Part shown: piece by piece, positions 10,723-22,528 of the stretch
Numbering within the stretch: the stretch's first letter is position 1
How the letters are laid out: each line of letters starts with the position of its first letter
Notes under the pieces: model-generated
Database searches by the model: none
Seen by the model: the letters and a program-made list of their open reading frames with translations, nothing else
What the model was told of the DNA's origin: nothing
Position numbers and translations under genes: made by a program
From: Multifurca ochricompacta
Taxonomy: Eukaryota; Basidiomycota; Agaricomycetes; Russulales; Russulaceae
Length of the DNA stretch: 64,000 nucleotides
Reading direction: 5' to 3'
NCBI GenBank assembly: GCA_022496185.1
Contig: WTXG01000061.1
Location: 1 to 64,000, forward strand

Positions 10723-11452
10723 CTCATAGTAGTCCTCTGTCCTCAGATACTGACTCTGTAGTTTAGAACATATATATTGTAGTATGATATCTGTGGTTTC
10801 TATCTGATTGTTTCTGGTACACCACAATGTGCCAACACATGATTTTTAAATAAAACTCACAGGTTTTAACCATACCTCCAAATACAGTGTCTTTATGGGT
10901 ACAGTGTGACAGGTTACAAGATGTAAAATTACCCGCTGTGTGACCCGTGTTATGCCACGACCTTGAAGCGCGTAATCAAATTCGATTATAAAAAAAAGCT
11001 TTTTTTATTATTATGTTCCTCCACAATCCTCGATATATCACACATCATGAAAGCCCTCAGACGCACATACTCACAAATGGGATTCACCACATCATACCAG
11101 GTCGCACTGGGAAATGGATACTTCTAGTATTCATGGGGGTCATATTTTTGTATTCAGCTGACTCGGTATTGTATTTGTTGACTGTGGGGTCTGAATGGCC
11201 CTATCTCCCTTTGCAGACTGGAACTATAGCTGCTTTTGAGCATGTGGCCCCCCTAGGAAACGTGGACATCAATAGTGATGATTGTTCCCACTTTTCAATT
11301 TGTTCTCCTGGCATCGACATGGGTCGACAATGAAATCAATCAATGAGCGTCTATCGTCTATATCTGGTGAATCACTTATCTCGTCATGAGGCTGTGTACG
11401 TGCAACTTCTCGTCGACCACGCTAATCACGATAGCTCCTTGCTACGACCTAT
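10723..11452. other. Upstream region of NLR gene N1; nothing recognised
   Basis: This is A/T-rich non-coding sequence. It contains an AT-palindromic run near 10987-11012. The open frame at 11013-11333 shows no family signature and no splice context, so I do not call it. Confidence 0.4.
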
Positions 11453-14400
11453 ATGTCCCAAACACCCTCCACAACAGCCTCAAGTTCGAATTATCAAGCC
11501 ATTTTTGGCGCTGCTTTGAAAGAATACAAGATCCGAACTGGGAAAGATATTGCCGACCACCCTTTATCGGCTAGGATTCAATCATGTAACTCTCCTGATG
11601 CCATTCTGGCCATTCTTCAAGAAAAGGCCCATGAGTTCGGTCAATCTATAAGCGACAACAAAAGGCTGACAAAGTGGTTGAATCCAACTGTTAATGTCCT
11701 CTATGCGTTTTCAGCCACATTAGGCGAAGGTGTTGGCTTGGTCAGTCGTATCATGTTCAGCTCGTTCCCGCACAAGACCTACACTCTTGTATTATTACAC
11801 AGGTCTTCTCTCCCGCCAAGGTAATCTTTGCTGGAATAGGTGTCCTCCTCTTGGTAAACATTCCTTATCTCGTTGTGCATGTCACTTCCACAACCGACTC
11901 AATTAGGCAGCAAAGGATGTTGAGGCGAGCCAAGGAACTCTCCTCGAGCTGTTTGATCGAATTGGAAGCTTCTTCAGACGACTTGAAACTTATATTGAAG
12001 TCTCACCAAGTGATGGGATGAGAGATATGATCGTGAAGATCATGGTGGAAGTACTATGTATACTTACGATTGCAACGAGGGAGATCAAGCAAGGGAGAAC
12101 GAGTGAGTTAGGATGATCGAGAAGATAGGGCTGATAATTTATATTTGTTCAGAGAAGTACTTCAAAAAGCTTGTGGGAAGGACCGATATCGAGGATGCGC
12201 TTCAGAGGCTAGATAGGTTGACACAAGAAGAAGCTCGGATGGCTACTGCTCAAGTTTTGAAGGTCACTCAGAAGGTGGACGGAAAAGTGGATGGCGTAGG
12301 GGACAGAGTGCAGCTGGTCGAAAATACGGTGAACAGCGTCGATGACAAGGTGGAGATTATCGATGGCAGAGTGCAAGGGATCGGTGATAGAGTGAAAGGC
12401 GTCGATGAAAAAGTGCAGATTGTCGACGGCATGGTCCAAGGCGTTGACGACAGAATGAGGATTGTTGGCGACAAGGTTAACCAAATCGTTGATGGTGAGC
12501 GGGACCCTATTTAGCCGATCAATGGGTCTATTCTGAAACATTTTATGCTGGCAGAGGGAAAGGCAACAAGGGTATCAGTTCAGAAACTAGCGAATGATCT
12601 AGGCTATTTGAGCCGTTCGTGATTTTCTAGCTCGGATACCGCTGGGTAAATAGGCTCAACTGACCATCACCTTTCCGCAGGAATTCAAATTCTAGAGAAG
12701 CTTCGCAACTGGCTTTGCCCCCCAGATCCATCCATCAATTACAACACCGCACGCAGCACTCACCACGAGGGGACCGCCCAGTGGTTCACCAATGGTGAAA
12801 CTTTCATCGATTGGAAAGCATCAGGTTCTCTCTTGTGGATTCATGGAAAACGTATATTTCATCTACCCACCACAGACCAACTAATACTAATGGCCTTTCG
12901 GTTTGCTAGCGGGATCTGGAAAGAGTATTCTCAGGTGTGTCTCTCACAATCAATTCTGCCTATGGAATCCTATGTTGATTACGACCAGCTCCGCAATCAT
13001 TCATAATATCGAGGCGATCTCAAATGCTGGCTCTGCACTTATGGCCTACTTTTATTTTGATTTCAAGGACACCGGCAAGCAGGACCCTCGTGCCTTGCTA
13101 TCCTCCCTTCTGATTCAGCTTTGCAATCAATCCGACATTTATTGCGACATTCTTGTTGCTTTGTACTCGATTCACCATCAAGGCTCAAAACAGCCCGGCC
13201 ATGACGCGCTTATTCAATGCCTTCAGGACATGCTCACTGTCCCAGGGCAAATTCCAACTTATTTAATCATGGACGCGTTGGACGAATGTCCGAACAGTTC
13301 TGGAATACCATCGGCGCGTGAAAGGGTACTTGAGCTTGTGGAAAGATTTCTAGAGCTGAACCTCCCAAATTTGCGACTTTGCATCACTAGTCGTCCTGAG
13401 ATTGATATCCGGACCTCCCTGGATCCCGTAACATCTCATCGCGTGTCCCTTCATGATGAAAATGGGCAAAAGGATGATATCATCGACTATGTCAGCTCTG
13501 TGGTTTACTCAGATAGAAAGATGCGGAGGTGGCGAGATGAGGACAAGACTTTAGTTATCGAGGCGCTCTCAGACAGAGCCGATGGAATGTAAGAGTGACG
13601 CTCTTTATTGATGGTCATACGTTCTCATGGTATGAAACAGGTTTCGATGGGTTTTCTGCCAACTTGAAATTCTTCGGCATTGTCTCCCACCAAGTGTACG
13701 GCGTATCCTTGACGAATTACCGGAGAGTTTGGACGAGACATACGAACGCGTACTAAAGGAGATCAATAAGGCAAACCGAGAACACGCATATCGTCTATTG
13801 CAATGCCTTACAGCAGCAGTTCGGCCACTTAGCGTTGAAGAGCTCGCAGAAGTCCTTGCCGTCGACTTCAACGCCGGAGGTATTCCGAAGCTAAACGTGG
13901 ACTGGCGCTGGGAGGATCAAGAACAAGCTGTACTCTCCGCGTGCTCGAGTCTAATCGCCGTCATTGACGTCGGCGGTTCCCAAGTGGTTCAATTTTCGCA
14001 CTTCTCCGTGAAGGAGTTCCTGACCTCGGATCGCCTCGCTGCCTCGAAGGGAGATGTTTCGAATTATCATATTCGTCTGGAGCCTGCGCATACCATCCTT
14101 GCACAAGCTTGTCTTGGTGTCTTACTGCGATTAGACGACAAGATCGATAAGGAGAGCATCAAGAGCTTTCCTCTAGTCCAATATTCCGCTGAAAACTGGT
14201 TGGACCATGCGCAATTCGAGGGTGTGTATTCACATATAGAAGAAGGGACCTACCACCTTTTTGATGCAGAAAAACCCCACCTTTCGGCGTTTCTCTGGGT
14301 ACGCTCATCGATGACTGAGATTCATCCAGAACGACTTGAAACTGTCCCACTGTACTACGCTGCGGAATTTGGGTTCCTTAAATTGGTAGAAGGCCTCATT

Positions 14401-15027
14401 ACCAAGCATCCAGAAGATCTGAACGCGACTGGCGGGGAATACGGTAATCCTCTGCTCGTGGCAATGCACGGGAGTAATAAAGAGGTCTCATGGCTTCTAC
14501 TCGAGCGTGGTGCAGATGTGAACTACGGGGGTTGGGCGCTCATGACTCCGCTACACGTAGCATCAGCGCGTGGATTATTCGATATTGCACAGTGGCTACT
14601 CAACCATGGAGCAGATCCAAGCGCCCTGGATGAGCACCATTGTACCTCGTTGCATATAGCTGCAAGTGTCGGAAACAGTGACATTATTCAGATCCTTCTT
14701 GAACGCAACGTAGGCGTCGACTCCAGGCGCACCAGTGGCCAAACGCCACTACATAAAGCGGCGGAACAAAGCGCGTTAGAGCCCATACGCTTATTGCTGG
14801 AGCATGGTGCGGATCCAAATGCACAAGATGGAGGACAATCAACCCCGCTTCATGAAGCAGCGAGCAGGGGATATTTGCAGACCGTACAGCTGCTTCTCGA
14901 CCATGGTGCGAATGTACATCTGGAAAATGAAAATGGCGCGACACCATTTCAAGTTGCGACAAAAGAAGGTCACGATAAAGTCGCACAATTACTGTCGGAG
15001 AATGGTGGCGGCGGACAAAAAGAATGA
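11453..15027 (+). CDS. NLR-like receptor N1 (Goodbye-NACHT-ankyrin)
   Basis: A STAND-class intracellular receptor-like protein of about 1039 residues, as in fungal non-self recognition genes. Exons: 11453-11740, 11803-11853, 11907-12102, 12153-12494, 12555-12614, 12681-12851, 12910-12934, 12989-13588 and 13641-15027; their sum is in frame. Residues about 10-180 match the fungal STAND N-terminal Goodbye domain (WLNPTVNVLYAFSATLGEGV). Then come about ten heptads of the V-D-x-K/R-V type (residues about 220-290), a coiled-coil linker. The NACHT P-loop GKPGSGKS (about 368-375) is assembled across two introns; Walker B is YLIMDALDEC (about 472). About seven ankyrin repeats occupy 810-1030. ATP-dependent switching is inferred from the family. 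Its ligand and effect are unknown. It is intact. Confidence 0.9.
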
Positions 15028-16248
15028 GGTATGAAATGTAGCACTCAAGCCCCGCTCTGCAGGTGCTTAAGCCGTTCAAGTTATTTATGTGACCTTTTGT
15101 AGTACATGACCATACGCCTAGTTCCGATCAGCAAAGACGGATATCACTTTTAGTTCTGACCAGTACTGCAAGGGTATGCCGATAGTGGAGAGCAAGTAGC
15201 TAATGGACCAGGACAAGGAGGTGGGGAAAGCGTGCAGAAAAGACAAAAACAAATGAAAGAGATTGATAGTTTGACCTTATAAGCAAGGTAGCATTATGGG
15301 CCCTAGGTTAAGGAAGCATTTGGGGGGGGGACTACCCGACACGTGATCGGAGAAAAAAAAACCCCCAATTGTAGATACGAAGGTAGTTTTTTTGACCTCA
15401 TCATCCATCTCAACTCATCTCGTCTGTGTGTGCGGAACCAAATAATCAAGATTCCTTCCTATACTATGTTATCAAAGTAGTAAAATGGAATGGATATTTT
15501 GGGGTGCACGCACGAGTAAGAGAAACAAAAAAACTCGAGGCTGTTTAGTATAGTAAGATTTACAAATCGGGACTCAACTCTTTTGAGGCAATGCGAGGCG
15601 CGCTCACGTTCCGAAAATCATCAAAAAATGTCCATTCCATCAAACAAGAAAAGGGTAATATCTCTCACCTCGTTCCGAGTGTCATCAACGGTCTTGCGCA
15701 CCTCTGGAGGAAGGCGAAGACAGATGACAATGGGCAATCGACAATTAAAATCAATCTTATTCCATTGTCAAATTTCGCTTATGTTAGTCTAATTTCTATG
15801 ACTTATTGCTATTATTACTACTCAAAGTTGTAGGGAGGGAGTATCACGAAAGGAGGTATCATGAGAAACAAAATGTGCACGTATATGAATATGGCTGGAT
15901 ATAAAAAAAATCGAAGCTTATGTTTTATTTTTTGTTTTGCTTTTGTTTTGTTTCATCTCATTTGTGGCGTGGCGACGGGAGATCAATTTAGTCCAATCAA
16001 TCAAATATCAAATCAATCTTCCCAAGTTCCATCCTCGAAACGAGTCTATCCTCGCCAAGAACGGGAGCACATATGCGTCGTCAAGAATCCGTGGATGTAA
16101 ATGTTTTGCATTCAAGTCGTCGTCAAAATGCTTCCAGTAAGTCCGGGTGAGGGGGGGGAAGGTGAAGGAAGTGTTGTCGTTTTTTAAAAGGATTTCCTCT
16201 CGCTGCGCTCCGCAGCAGCGAAAAGTCGTGTGTCGTTTCCCCAGTTGA
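15028..16248. other. Non-coding; tail of the second duplicated block
   Basis: No gene is seen. From about 15840 to 16250 the sequence matches 5990-6256, showing that the duplication extends beyond the O-fucosyltransferase stop codon. A weaker resemblance to 5440-5500 (the CTCATCTCG..CCTATACTAT context) begins near 15380. Several poly-purine and poly-pyrimidine runs occur at 15325-15385. Confidence 0.45.
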
Positions 16249-18128
16249 TCACCAGAAGCGCATCGTGTTCCATTCAAGGCCTTGCGCAGCTCGTAACATG
16301 ACCACATTTGACGTCATACTAGAGAACTATTATCCGTAGGCGATCAGCACTACACAGCCTAATGCCCCCCACAAAGCAAAGCAAAAAAAGAGGCAAAAAC
16401 ACAAACGCACCCCGTTCCCGATAAACACTTCCGCTCGCTGGGCGACTGCCATATCCATCGCTTGAGAGTTATGTTTTTGTTCGCCCGTCAATACTAAATC
16501 CCGACTCGTCCCAATATGCTCCCATACGGGCATACCTCCCTTCTTCGCGTCCTCTTGTAATGCTTCTTTGAGCTCTTCCAGCCATTCCGGTTTCCCATTC
16601 GTCAGCACGTACACGCGCCTGAGTTGAGTCGTGGAAGAAAGCGAGGCCCGCACTTCCCGCACCCGTCTCACGATATCCTCAATCTCAGGAAAACAGTGCA
16701 CACGATATTGCGCGTGATCCTCTTCCGATGCATCGCCCACTCTAAGCGGAGGCGGAGGGATGAACCGATCGGGCAGTCCAGGGAATTCATTAAACCCCAT
16801 AAAATGTGCGTACCAATTCCCCAGATTCTTGCAATGGTCGATGTAATCTCCACGTCGAATGTGCAGCGCAAGCAGACCTGAGAGAGGAGCAGTGGAGGCA
16901 GAAGGGTTGAAGGAGCTTGGGGAAATGGAGGAAAGCGCGGGATGAATCACTTGTGCATTAGCCACGAGCGCAGCGAGGATCAGTGGCGACCAGGAAAAGT
17001 GAGTGATGATTGGCGACTTGGATATTGATGGCCATATGTCGAGCAGTCTAGTCGAGTCACCGAATACCCTTCCCAAAAACCGACTCAGATCCGACGCGTC
17101 CGTGAAAGAAGAGGAAAGAGGAGAACGCACAGGTAATTAAATATCTGGCCTGAATGCTCCTTAATCTCTACACACCGGTCCTCTATCTGCTCTAGTTTAT
17201 CAAGCCACGCCTGCAAAAGCGTTGCAGCAGACGCGTCCGGTAAAGCGCCGTCGACCTCATTGCGATCGATAATAGTGCGGTTAGGGCACACTTCATTGAA
17301 GAATTCAGGAATGACAGCAGGAACACCGTTTGTGGAGGGTGGAAAAGGGTCTCCAGCAACGGGACCTTTAGATGTGAACAAATATGAGGGTGCGCATATA
17401 CGGAGGGGGGAGGGGGGGAGGGGGGGAAGATGGGGTAGGGCGTACCAGAGAGTAGTGCGGTCAGTGGCACGCGAGCGGGGATCCGCTTGTCATTAAAGCT
17501 GGAAAAGTCACTGGACGTTTTATCCCAAGTATAATTATCAAACACGTAACTGCACGAAGAAAAGAGAAACGGATTGAGTGCGTGGGAGACGACCGACCAT
17601 GAGAATAGTACGTACGTTCGTTTCGCTAGGTAAGCGAGGTGAGCGTTAAATAGGAGTTCTTGCATCGCATTACCCCATCCTAAGCCTATTTTTTTCGTTC
17701 GATGTGTCAGTAACTGGGTGAGCGACTGCGGACAAGACAAGGGAAAAAGGCGCACCCCAAAGCTGATTCGAGAAACGAATGTAGCGTCCCTCCCTCCCTT
17801 GCGGGAAAGGCAAATCAGGATTATGTTGTGGTAGACGTTTCTCCCTCTCGTGCCATTCATAAAATCGGGGTGGGTCTACGCCTCCCTCTGGCTTCGGTAG
17901 GTCCTGAAGATAGAGGGGGATATCGTCCTGGTGACGATGAGAGGATGAGGAAAGAAAAGACCAGGTGTAGAGGAAAGCGCCTGTTGCGAGGACGGCGAGG
18001 ACCAAAGAAAAGCCACGAATTCTACGAGGGAGGGAAAGATGTACATAAAATGGACTAGAAACTGATCTTTCTGCCGCCGTCGCCGTCGCCGTCACTGGAC
18101 CAGGTAGTGGAAGTGGAAGACGAAACAT
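16249..18128 (-). CDS. GDP-fucose protein O-fucosyltransferase-like protein, copy 2
   Basis: This is the paralogue of 6257-8129, with the same five-exon plan: 18128-17756, 17685-17446, 17365-17131, 17068-16411 and 16326-16249, giving 527 residues in frame. Internal exon lengths (240, 235, 658, 78) are identical to copy 1; the first exon is 9 nt longer. It is a type II membrane protein with an anchor at about residues 39-59. GWGNAMQE, HIRRGDY (about 353) and the closing GNG-FSSMTSN block are all present. The last intron ends in CGGATAATAG. The start is the first ATG, 39 residues before the anchor. Both copies look functional, so the duplication is recent or both are kept. The fucose donor role is inferred from the family, not shown. 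Confidence 0.87.
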
Positions 18129-18219
18129 TGAATGTGAGCGCCATGAGAAGAATGCTAACCCCAACCAAAGACGTGGCGATTCTATGACGTAATGTGTTTA
18201 TTTGTATATTACGTACGAT

Positions 18220-18839
18220 TCACAATCTACTCCGATTAAAACTCAGACTATAGTCCTTGTCCTGGTGATCCTCCTTTGGATACTCTGGATAGGTAGCACG
18301 AACAAGTTCAATGGCCCTTTCAATGAGATCCCTGTCCACTTGAAACGTAACCATCCGCAGTGCTTCTTCAATCTCAAAAAATGCACTCTCATAGCTCTCG
18401 TCCTCAGTCTGAACACCCTCAATTTTCTCCGCGCCAGTCCAAATGGTAGCGAACCACAAGATGAGTTGTACACCACCACCACCACCACCACAACCACTAG
18501 CGTAACCTCCTGCCATTCCTTGAGTCCGACGTATGGTGAACATGAACGGTTCCTCGCTCCCGCGTACCAGCACAGCCGCGTCTGCGGTCTGCGCACCGAC
18601 TGCCGGGGCGCGCGTGATCAAGTCGAGGGGAAGAAGTCTGCAGGGGTAACCGGTCTCTTCGAACGTCTCTCTTACGGCTGTCGTGATGATATTCTCCCCG
18701 CGATCTTTGCGACCCTTTGGGAGCAACCACTGCCCTCTAGCGTTGTGGTATATGAGACAGACGCGAAGAGGATGGAACCCCCCGATATGAGGAAATTAGA
18801 AGACGGGAATTGCTCGGTGGGGTATCTGGGAAGAGCCAT
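18220..18839 (-). pseudogene. Nudix hydrolase, damaged copy
   Basis: Similar over most of its length to the intact Nudix gene at 19571-20182. The Nudix box is complete (GRKDRGEN.. to RETFEETGY), but near 18770 about 22 nt present in the intact gene are missing between SILFAS and RVCL. This shifts the frame between the ATG at 18839 and the box. No ATG in the box frame lies close upstream. A (CAC)n run at 18471-18491 codes for a glycine stretch absent from the paralogue. It is probably a pseudogene unless an unusual intron removes the break. It sits 91 bp upstream of O-fucosyltransferase copy 2 on the same strand. Confidence 0.7.
18471..18491. repeat. (CAC)n microsatellite
   Basis: Seven CAC units in a row. 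In the minus-strand frame of the damaged Nudix gene they encode glycines where the intact paralogue has only two residues. Confidence 0.85.
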
Positions 18840-19570
18840 TCAATGGTGTATGTGTTTAGGAAGTTGGATAGCAGTTACGGTCGCAGTGTATGAGTTGGTG
18901 GAGATGGTGAAGATAGTCTGGGTTTTTATGCTCGAGGAGTTTTGCGCGAGCATTTCCACGTATCGTTTTTTTTTTTTTTACAAGAGAAGGACTGCGTGAG
19001 TGCTAAGCGTGAACTACTTATTGGGAGTTATCAAGAAACGTTTGCAAAGCGTGTCTATATCGAAGCACTTGTCAATATCATGACCACGCCACAATCACGA
19101 CCAACTGAGCCTTATCGCAGTGGAAGGAGCGATATCCATAATCCCAACCGAGTCGTAGACAACTGGTTAATACCACCAATCACCAACAAAGCCAGTCCAT
19201 TCATTCCAACTGCCGATCGGCCGTCACTTATCCGCTCAGCTCCGCGACAAGGCCGCCACCACCGCTTCGAACCCAAAAACGAAGTCACGTGCATTACCCA
19301 AGACTTTTTTTTATTACTTCCGAGGTCTCCCTCCTTGTTCCTGAAGAGTAAGTATATTTTAGCTAGCTAGTATAGATGGTCATTCAAGTATATAATCTTT
19401 TTTTTTTAAAAAAGAGAGGATGATCACTACCAACAACACGTTGCTCTCAAAATGTAGATTTGATGAAGTTGTGACGTAGTATGTAATAGCTAGGCGAACG
19501 CCATCGTCCGTTACGAATAATATTTCTCTCGTCATCAACCACGACAATCGCGTCTCATCTTTCATCATCA
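18840..19570. other. Spacer between Nudix copies
   Basis: One open frame from an ATG at 19080 to 19370 on the plus strand encodes about 96 residues of arginine- and proline-rich sequence with no recognised domain; it may be chance or a small gene. Poly-T runs lie at 18967-18980 and near 19400. I cannot support more. Confidence 0.3.
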
Positions 19571-20182
19571 TCAGGGTGAAGGTGAAGGCTGAGCAAAGTC
19601 CTCGTTCCGTCCTCCCCCCTCAGATGATTCCCTCGCTTCAGGATATGTCGCTCGAACGAGCTCGACGGCCCTCGCGATGACATCCCGATCCGCCTGAAAG
19701 GTAGCGACGCGAAGCGCCTCGTCCACCTCAAAGAACGAACTCTCGAAACTTTCCACAGCCGTCTGGGTACCTTCGACCTTATCCTCCCCTTCCCTCCGTA
19801 CAGTGACGAACCACCAAATGAATTTGACCACCCCCCCGTTCTCCGTACGACGCAAAGTGAGCATGAATGGCTCTTCGCTCCCCTGCACGGGCACAGCCGC
19901 GTCCTTGGTCTGCGCGCCAGCCTCAGGTGCGCGCGTGATAAGATCTAGGGGGAGCAATTGACAGGGGTATCCTGTCTCTTCGAACGTTTCACGTACGGCC
20001 GTGGCTGTCACGTCTTCGCTACGGTCCTTGCGACCTTTAGGGAGGAGCCACTCGTCACAGACATTATGGTGTAAGAGGCAGACTCGCAGCGGAGCGCGAG
20101 TCGATGCAAAGAGGATGGACCCGCCACAGATGAGGAAGTGCGAGGACGGGAATTGCTCTGTCGGGTATTTGGAAAGCGCCAT
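19571..20182 (-). CDS. Nudix hydrolase (diphosphoinositol polyphosphate phosphohydrolase-like)
   Basis: A single-exon gene of 203 residues. The Nudix box begins at G50 and fits GX5EX7REUXEEXGU: GRKDRSED, seven residues, then RETFEETGY. This box binds the metal and hydrolyses a nucleoside diphosphate linked to another moiety. The LLPKGRKD lead-in and overall length resemble the diphosphoinositol polyphosphate phosphohydrolase / Ap5A group; the exact substrate cannot be told. The start is the ATG at 20182 (MALSKYPTEQ), because the same MAL..YPTEQF start is seen in the damaged copy; an upstream in-frame ATG at 20266 would add a lysine/arginine-rich tail encoded by CTCGTC-type repeats and is less likely. 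This is the only intact Nudix copy of three. Confidence 0.85.
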   Translation of the reverse strand: MALSKYPTEQFPSSHFLICGGSILFASTRAPLRVCLLHHNVCDEWLLPKGRKDRSEDVTATAVRETFEETGYPCQLLPLDLITRAPEAGAQTKDAAVPVQGSEEPFMLTLRRTENGGVVKFIWWFVTVRREGEDKVEGTQTAVESFESSFFEVDEALRVATFQADRDVIARAVELVRATYPEARESSEGGGRNEDFAQPSPSP

Positions 20183-20889
20183 TATTCCTCTTCGTCTTGT
20201 TCGTCTCTTTTTGTCTCTTCTCTTCTCGTCTCGTCTCGTCTTCTCTTCTACTTGTCCTGTGGTCACGGTCTTGTGTGAGGTGTGTGGGGTTGGATATTCG
20301 TATTGTATTCGTATTGTATTTGTATTGTTTATTGGTTATCGTTAGTGTATTGTAATTGTAATAAATTGGGGTTGGCGGCAAGCTAAGAGTGTTTTTTATG
20401 TGAGAAGAGTTCGCAAGGGCATGGGCAACAAGATTGTACACGGATGTATGGCAACAGGGACCGGCCAGCTCGTTTTCTCGGTTTGTGCCGCGATTTGTAA
20501 GCAGCTGGGTGCGAAAGGCAATCAAGGACCTCGAGAACTCTTCTTTTTTACTTTGGAATATTTTTCGTCAGTCAGAAAACGAAGACAATGATTATGATCA
20601 TTGAGGCTGTAGAATAAAGTTGTGCAGATGAAAAGGAGAGCAGGCCGTGTCCAAGGCCATATTAAGAAAACCGGATTAAAAAAACTAAATGAATAGTACT
20701 TAAAGTAGTTGGTAAGATGAACTGAGTGTGTTTGTTAGGAACAGAAAAAAGGAATGGAACAGCTAGTGATTAAAACACCAAAGAGTAAGTAGGAATAGGA
20801 GCAATACACATTAATTGTTTGGCAAGAATGGCCTGGGCCACCATTAGAGGGCCGGGGAGTCAATGGATTGAATCAAGGACCCTTGTGAT
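20183..20889. other. Nudix upstream region
   Basis: Pyrimidine-rich simple repeats (TCTCGTC/TCTTC, 20200-20265) lie just upstream of the Nudix ATG. TTGTATTCG repeats follow at about 20300-20325. Otherwise no gene or repeat is recognised up to the hAT-like element. Confidence 0.4.
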
Positions 20890-22139
20890 TAGAGATCACC
20901 AAGGGTTTTCATACCCGCGCGAGTAAGCACCATGTGTTTTGCTGGGTACGGGTACAGGTATACAGCTCCCAACCCGTGGAAACCCGTACCCGTGCGGGGG
21001 GTTTGGCGGGTACAGGTGCCCATTATGCATTGACAAGATCAGTAGAATTTCCAAGATAAAACAGATCTGCAGCCCCAAAAGGACAAGATATCATCTGATG
21101 TATGCTACAGGGTATCTTTAAATATGTTCTAGTGTTATCTTACAAAATATCAAAGCAGATCAACAGTGCAATGTAAAATAAAAGTGTTATCAGTGATCCA
21201 TTTTCTTGAAAATCATGATGCATCTATTTTATTAACATGTGATCAATTATGCCGGTCTGGCACTATCTAAAATACACTCTAGACTACTTGCGACTATTAT
21301 ATAATCTAATTATCAATTTATTTTACTGAAACAAGGCCCGCGTGTATCTACAAGCTGCATGGGGCAGCAACTATATTGCATCGCATAGACCAGCATATTG
21401 TCTGATCTCCTTCCTATTAAGGAAGGTTGACTTAAACGCGTAGAAATGTGCATCCAGGGACTAGGACAGCCGCACTTGTATGAAATGAAACCAGAATAAT
21501 AAAATAATAATGTAAATAAAGAATAAATTTAATCTTCTGAATGTAAAACAACACTTTTTGAGGGATCTTCAGTAGTCATAAATGAACACGTTGTATCCAA
21601 GTGCGTATCTCCTAGACTGGGATGGCCCGGGCCGATTGTCTGAAATGTGCAACGCAAGTAAAGAACTTGCACGCGTTTCATTTTATGGGTAACCTGGGTA
21701 TCAAAACAAATATAGAGGGGTTCCCCCTATCATTAACTATGCACCCATCAATTTATTTTGCATTCTGTGTGGTTATCTGACAGGTTTTTCATCAATGTTC
21801 TATTACATCCTATCTAATCATCTCTGTATATTGGGGTGGATTTTAGTTGCACTTGTATAAAGTTGAAACCAGAATAATAAAATAATAATGGAATATTGAA
21901 TTATCTTAATCTTCCAAACATAAAACAAGAGTTATTGAGGGATCTTAAGCAGCCACAAATGAACACATTGTGTATCTTCTTGGTCTGGGAAGGCCTGGGC
22001 CAGATATCTGAAATGCGCGATGCAAGTAAAGAACTTGCACGCATTTACACAGGTAACCCGCAGGTTTACCCGTACGCGGGTACGGGTACGAGTACGGGTA
22101 CCAATGAAGGCACCCCAGGGTTATCCCTGGCATTCACTA
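20890..22139 (+). mobile_element. hAT-like non-autonomous element, full length (copy C)
   Basis: A 1.25-kb relative of copies B and D. Its left end is degenerate (TAGAGATCACCAAGGGTTTTC); its right end is ATCCCTGGCATTCACTA. It has two internal units, each with the GCAAGT..ACTTGC hairpin (about 21656 and 22021), and GGGTAC repeats at 22075-22100. The flanking 8-mers (CTTGTGAT, CTGCTGTC) do not match convincingly, so it is older than B and D or its termini have eroded. It supplies the empty-site reference for the solo LTR in copy B. Confidence 0.8.
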
Positions 22140-22528
22140 CTGCTGTCTTGTGTCAAGTATTGTACACTTAAAGGGGCTGTAAAATAGCCCCAAGAATCCA
22201 TCCCATTCAAGAAATGCCCCCATCCATTACTTTATCACCCTCTCTACACTGAATATGAGGAGAACAACTTACAGTCTTTCCAAACAAAAATCAATACAAA
22301 AAGTGAAAAAAATAGAGTCTCTGAGGTCCTCAGTCGTCTTTCTCACTCAGCTGCTTACAAATCGCGGCATTGTCGCGGCAACTGAGCTGGCCGGTCCCTG
22401 TTGCCATACGGATGGATGGTGCTAATTAAATAGAGAAAATGAAAGTGAAAGGGATTGGTTGAGTAAGGGCTGTGCTGCTGTGCGCTCTTGCTCTTGAGAC
22501 TGACTCGGCCACGGTCCGATAATCCCCG
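22140..22528. promoter_or_regulatory. MED11 upstream region
   Basis: Non-coding sequence between the hAT-like element and the MED11 start. No clear TATA box is seen; it is moderately C/T-rich near the start codon. A plausible housekeeping promoter by position only. Confidence 0.3.

Noticed and set aside
12209..12541. Minus-strand 110-residue open frame
   Set aside because: It is the antisense shadow of the heptad-repeat exon of N1; the repeat periodicity creates open frames on both strands.
18202..18999. Plus-strand 265-residue open frame
   Set aside because: It is the antisense of the Nudix copy; codon pattern and motifs support the minus strand.
20882..22147. 8-bp target duplication for copy C
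   Set aside because: CTTGTGAT and CTGCTGTC match at only about half the positions.
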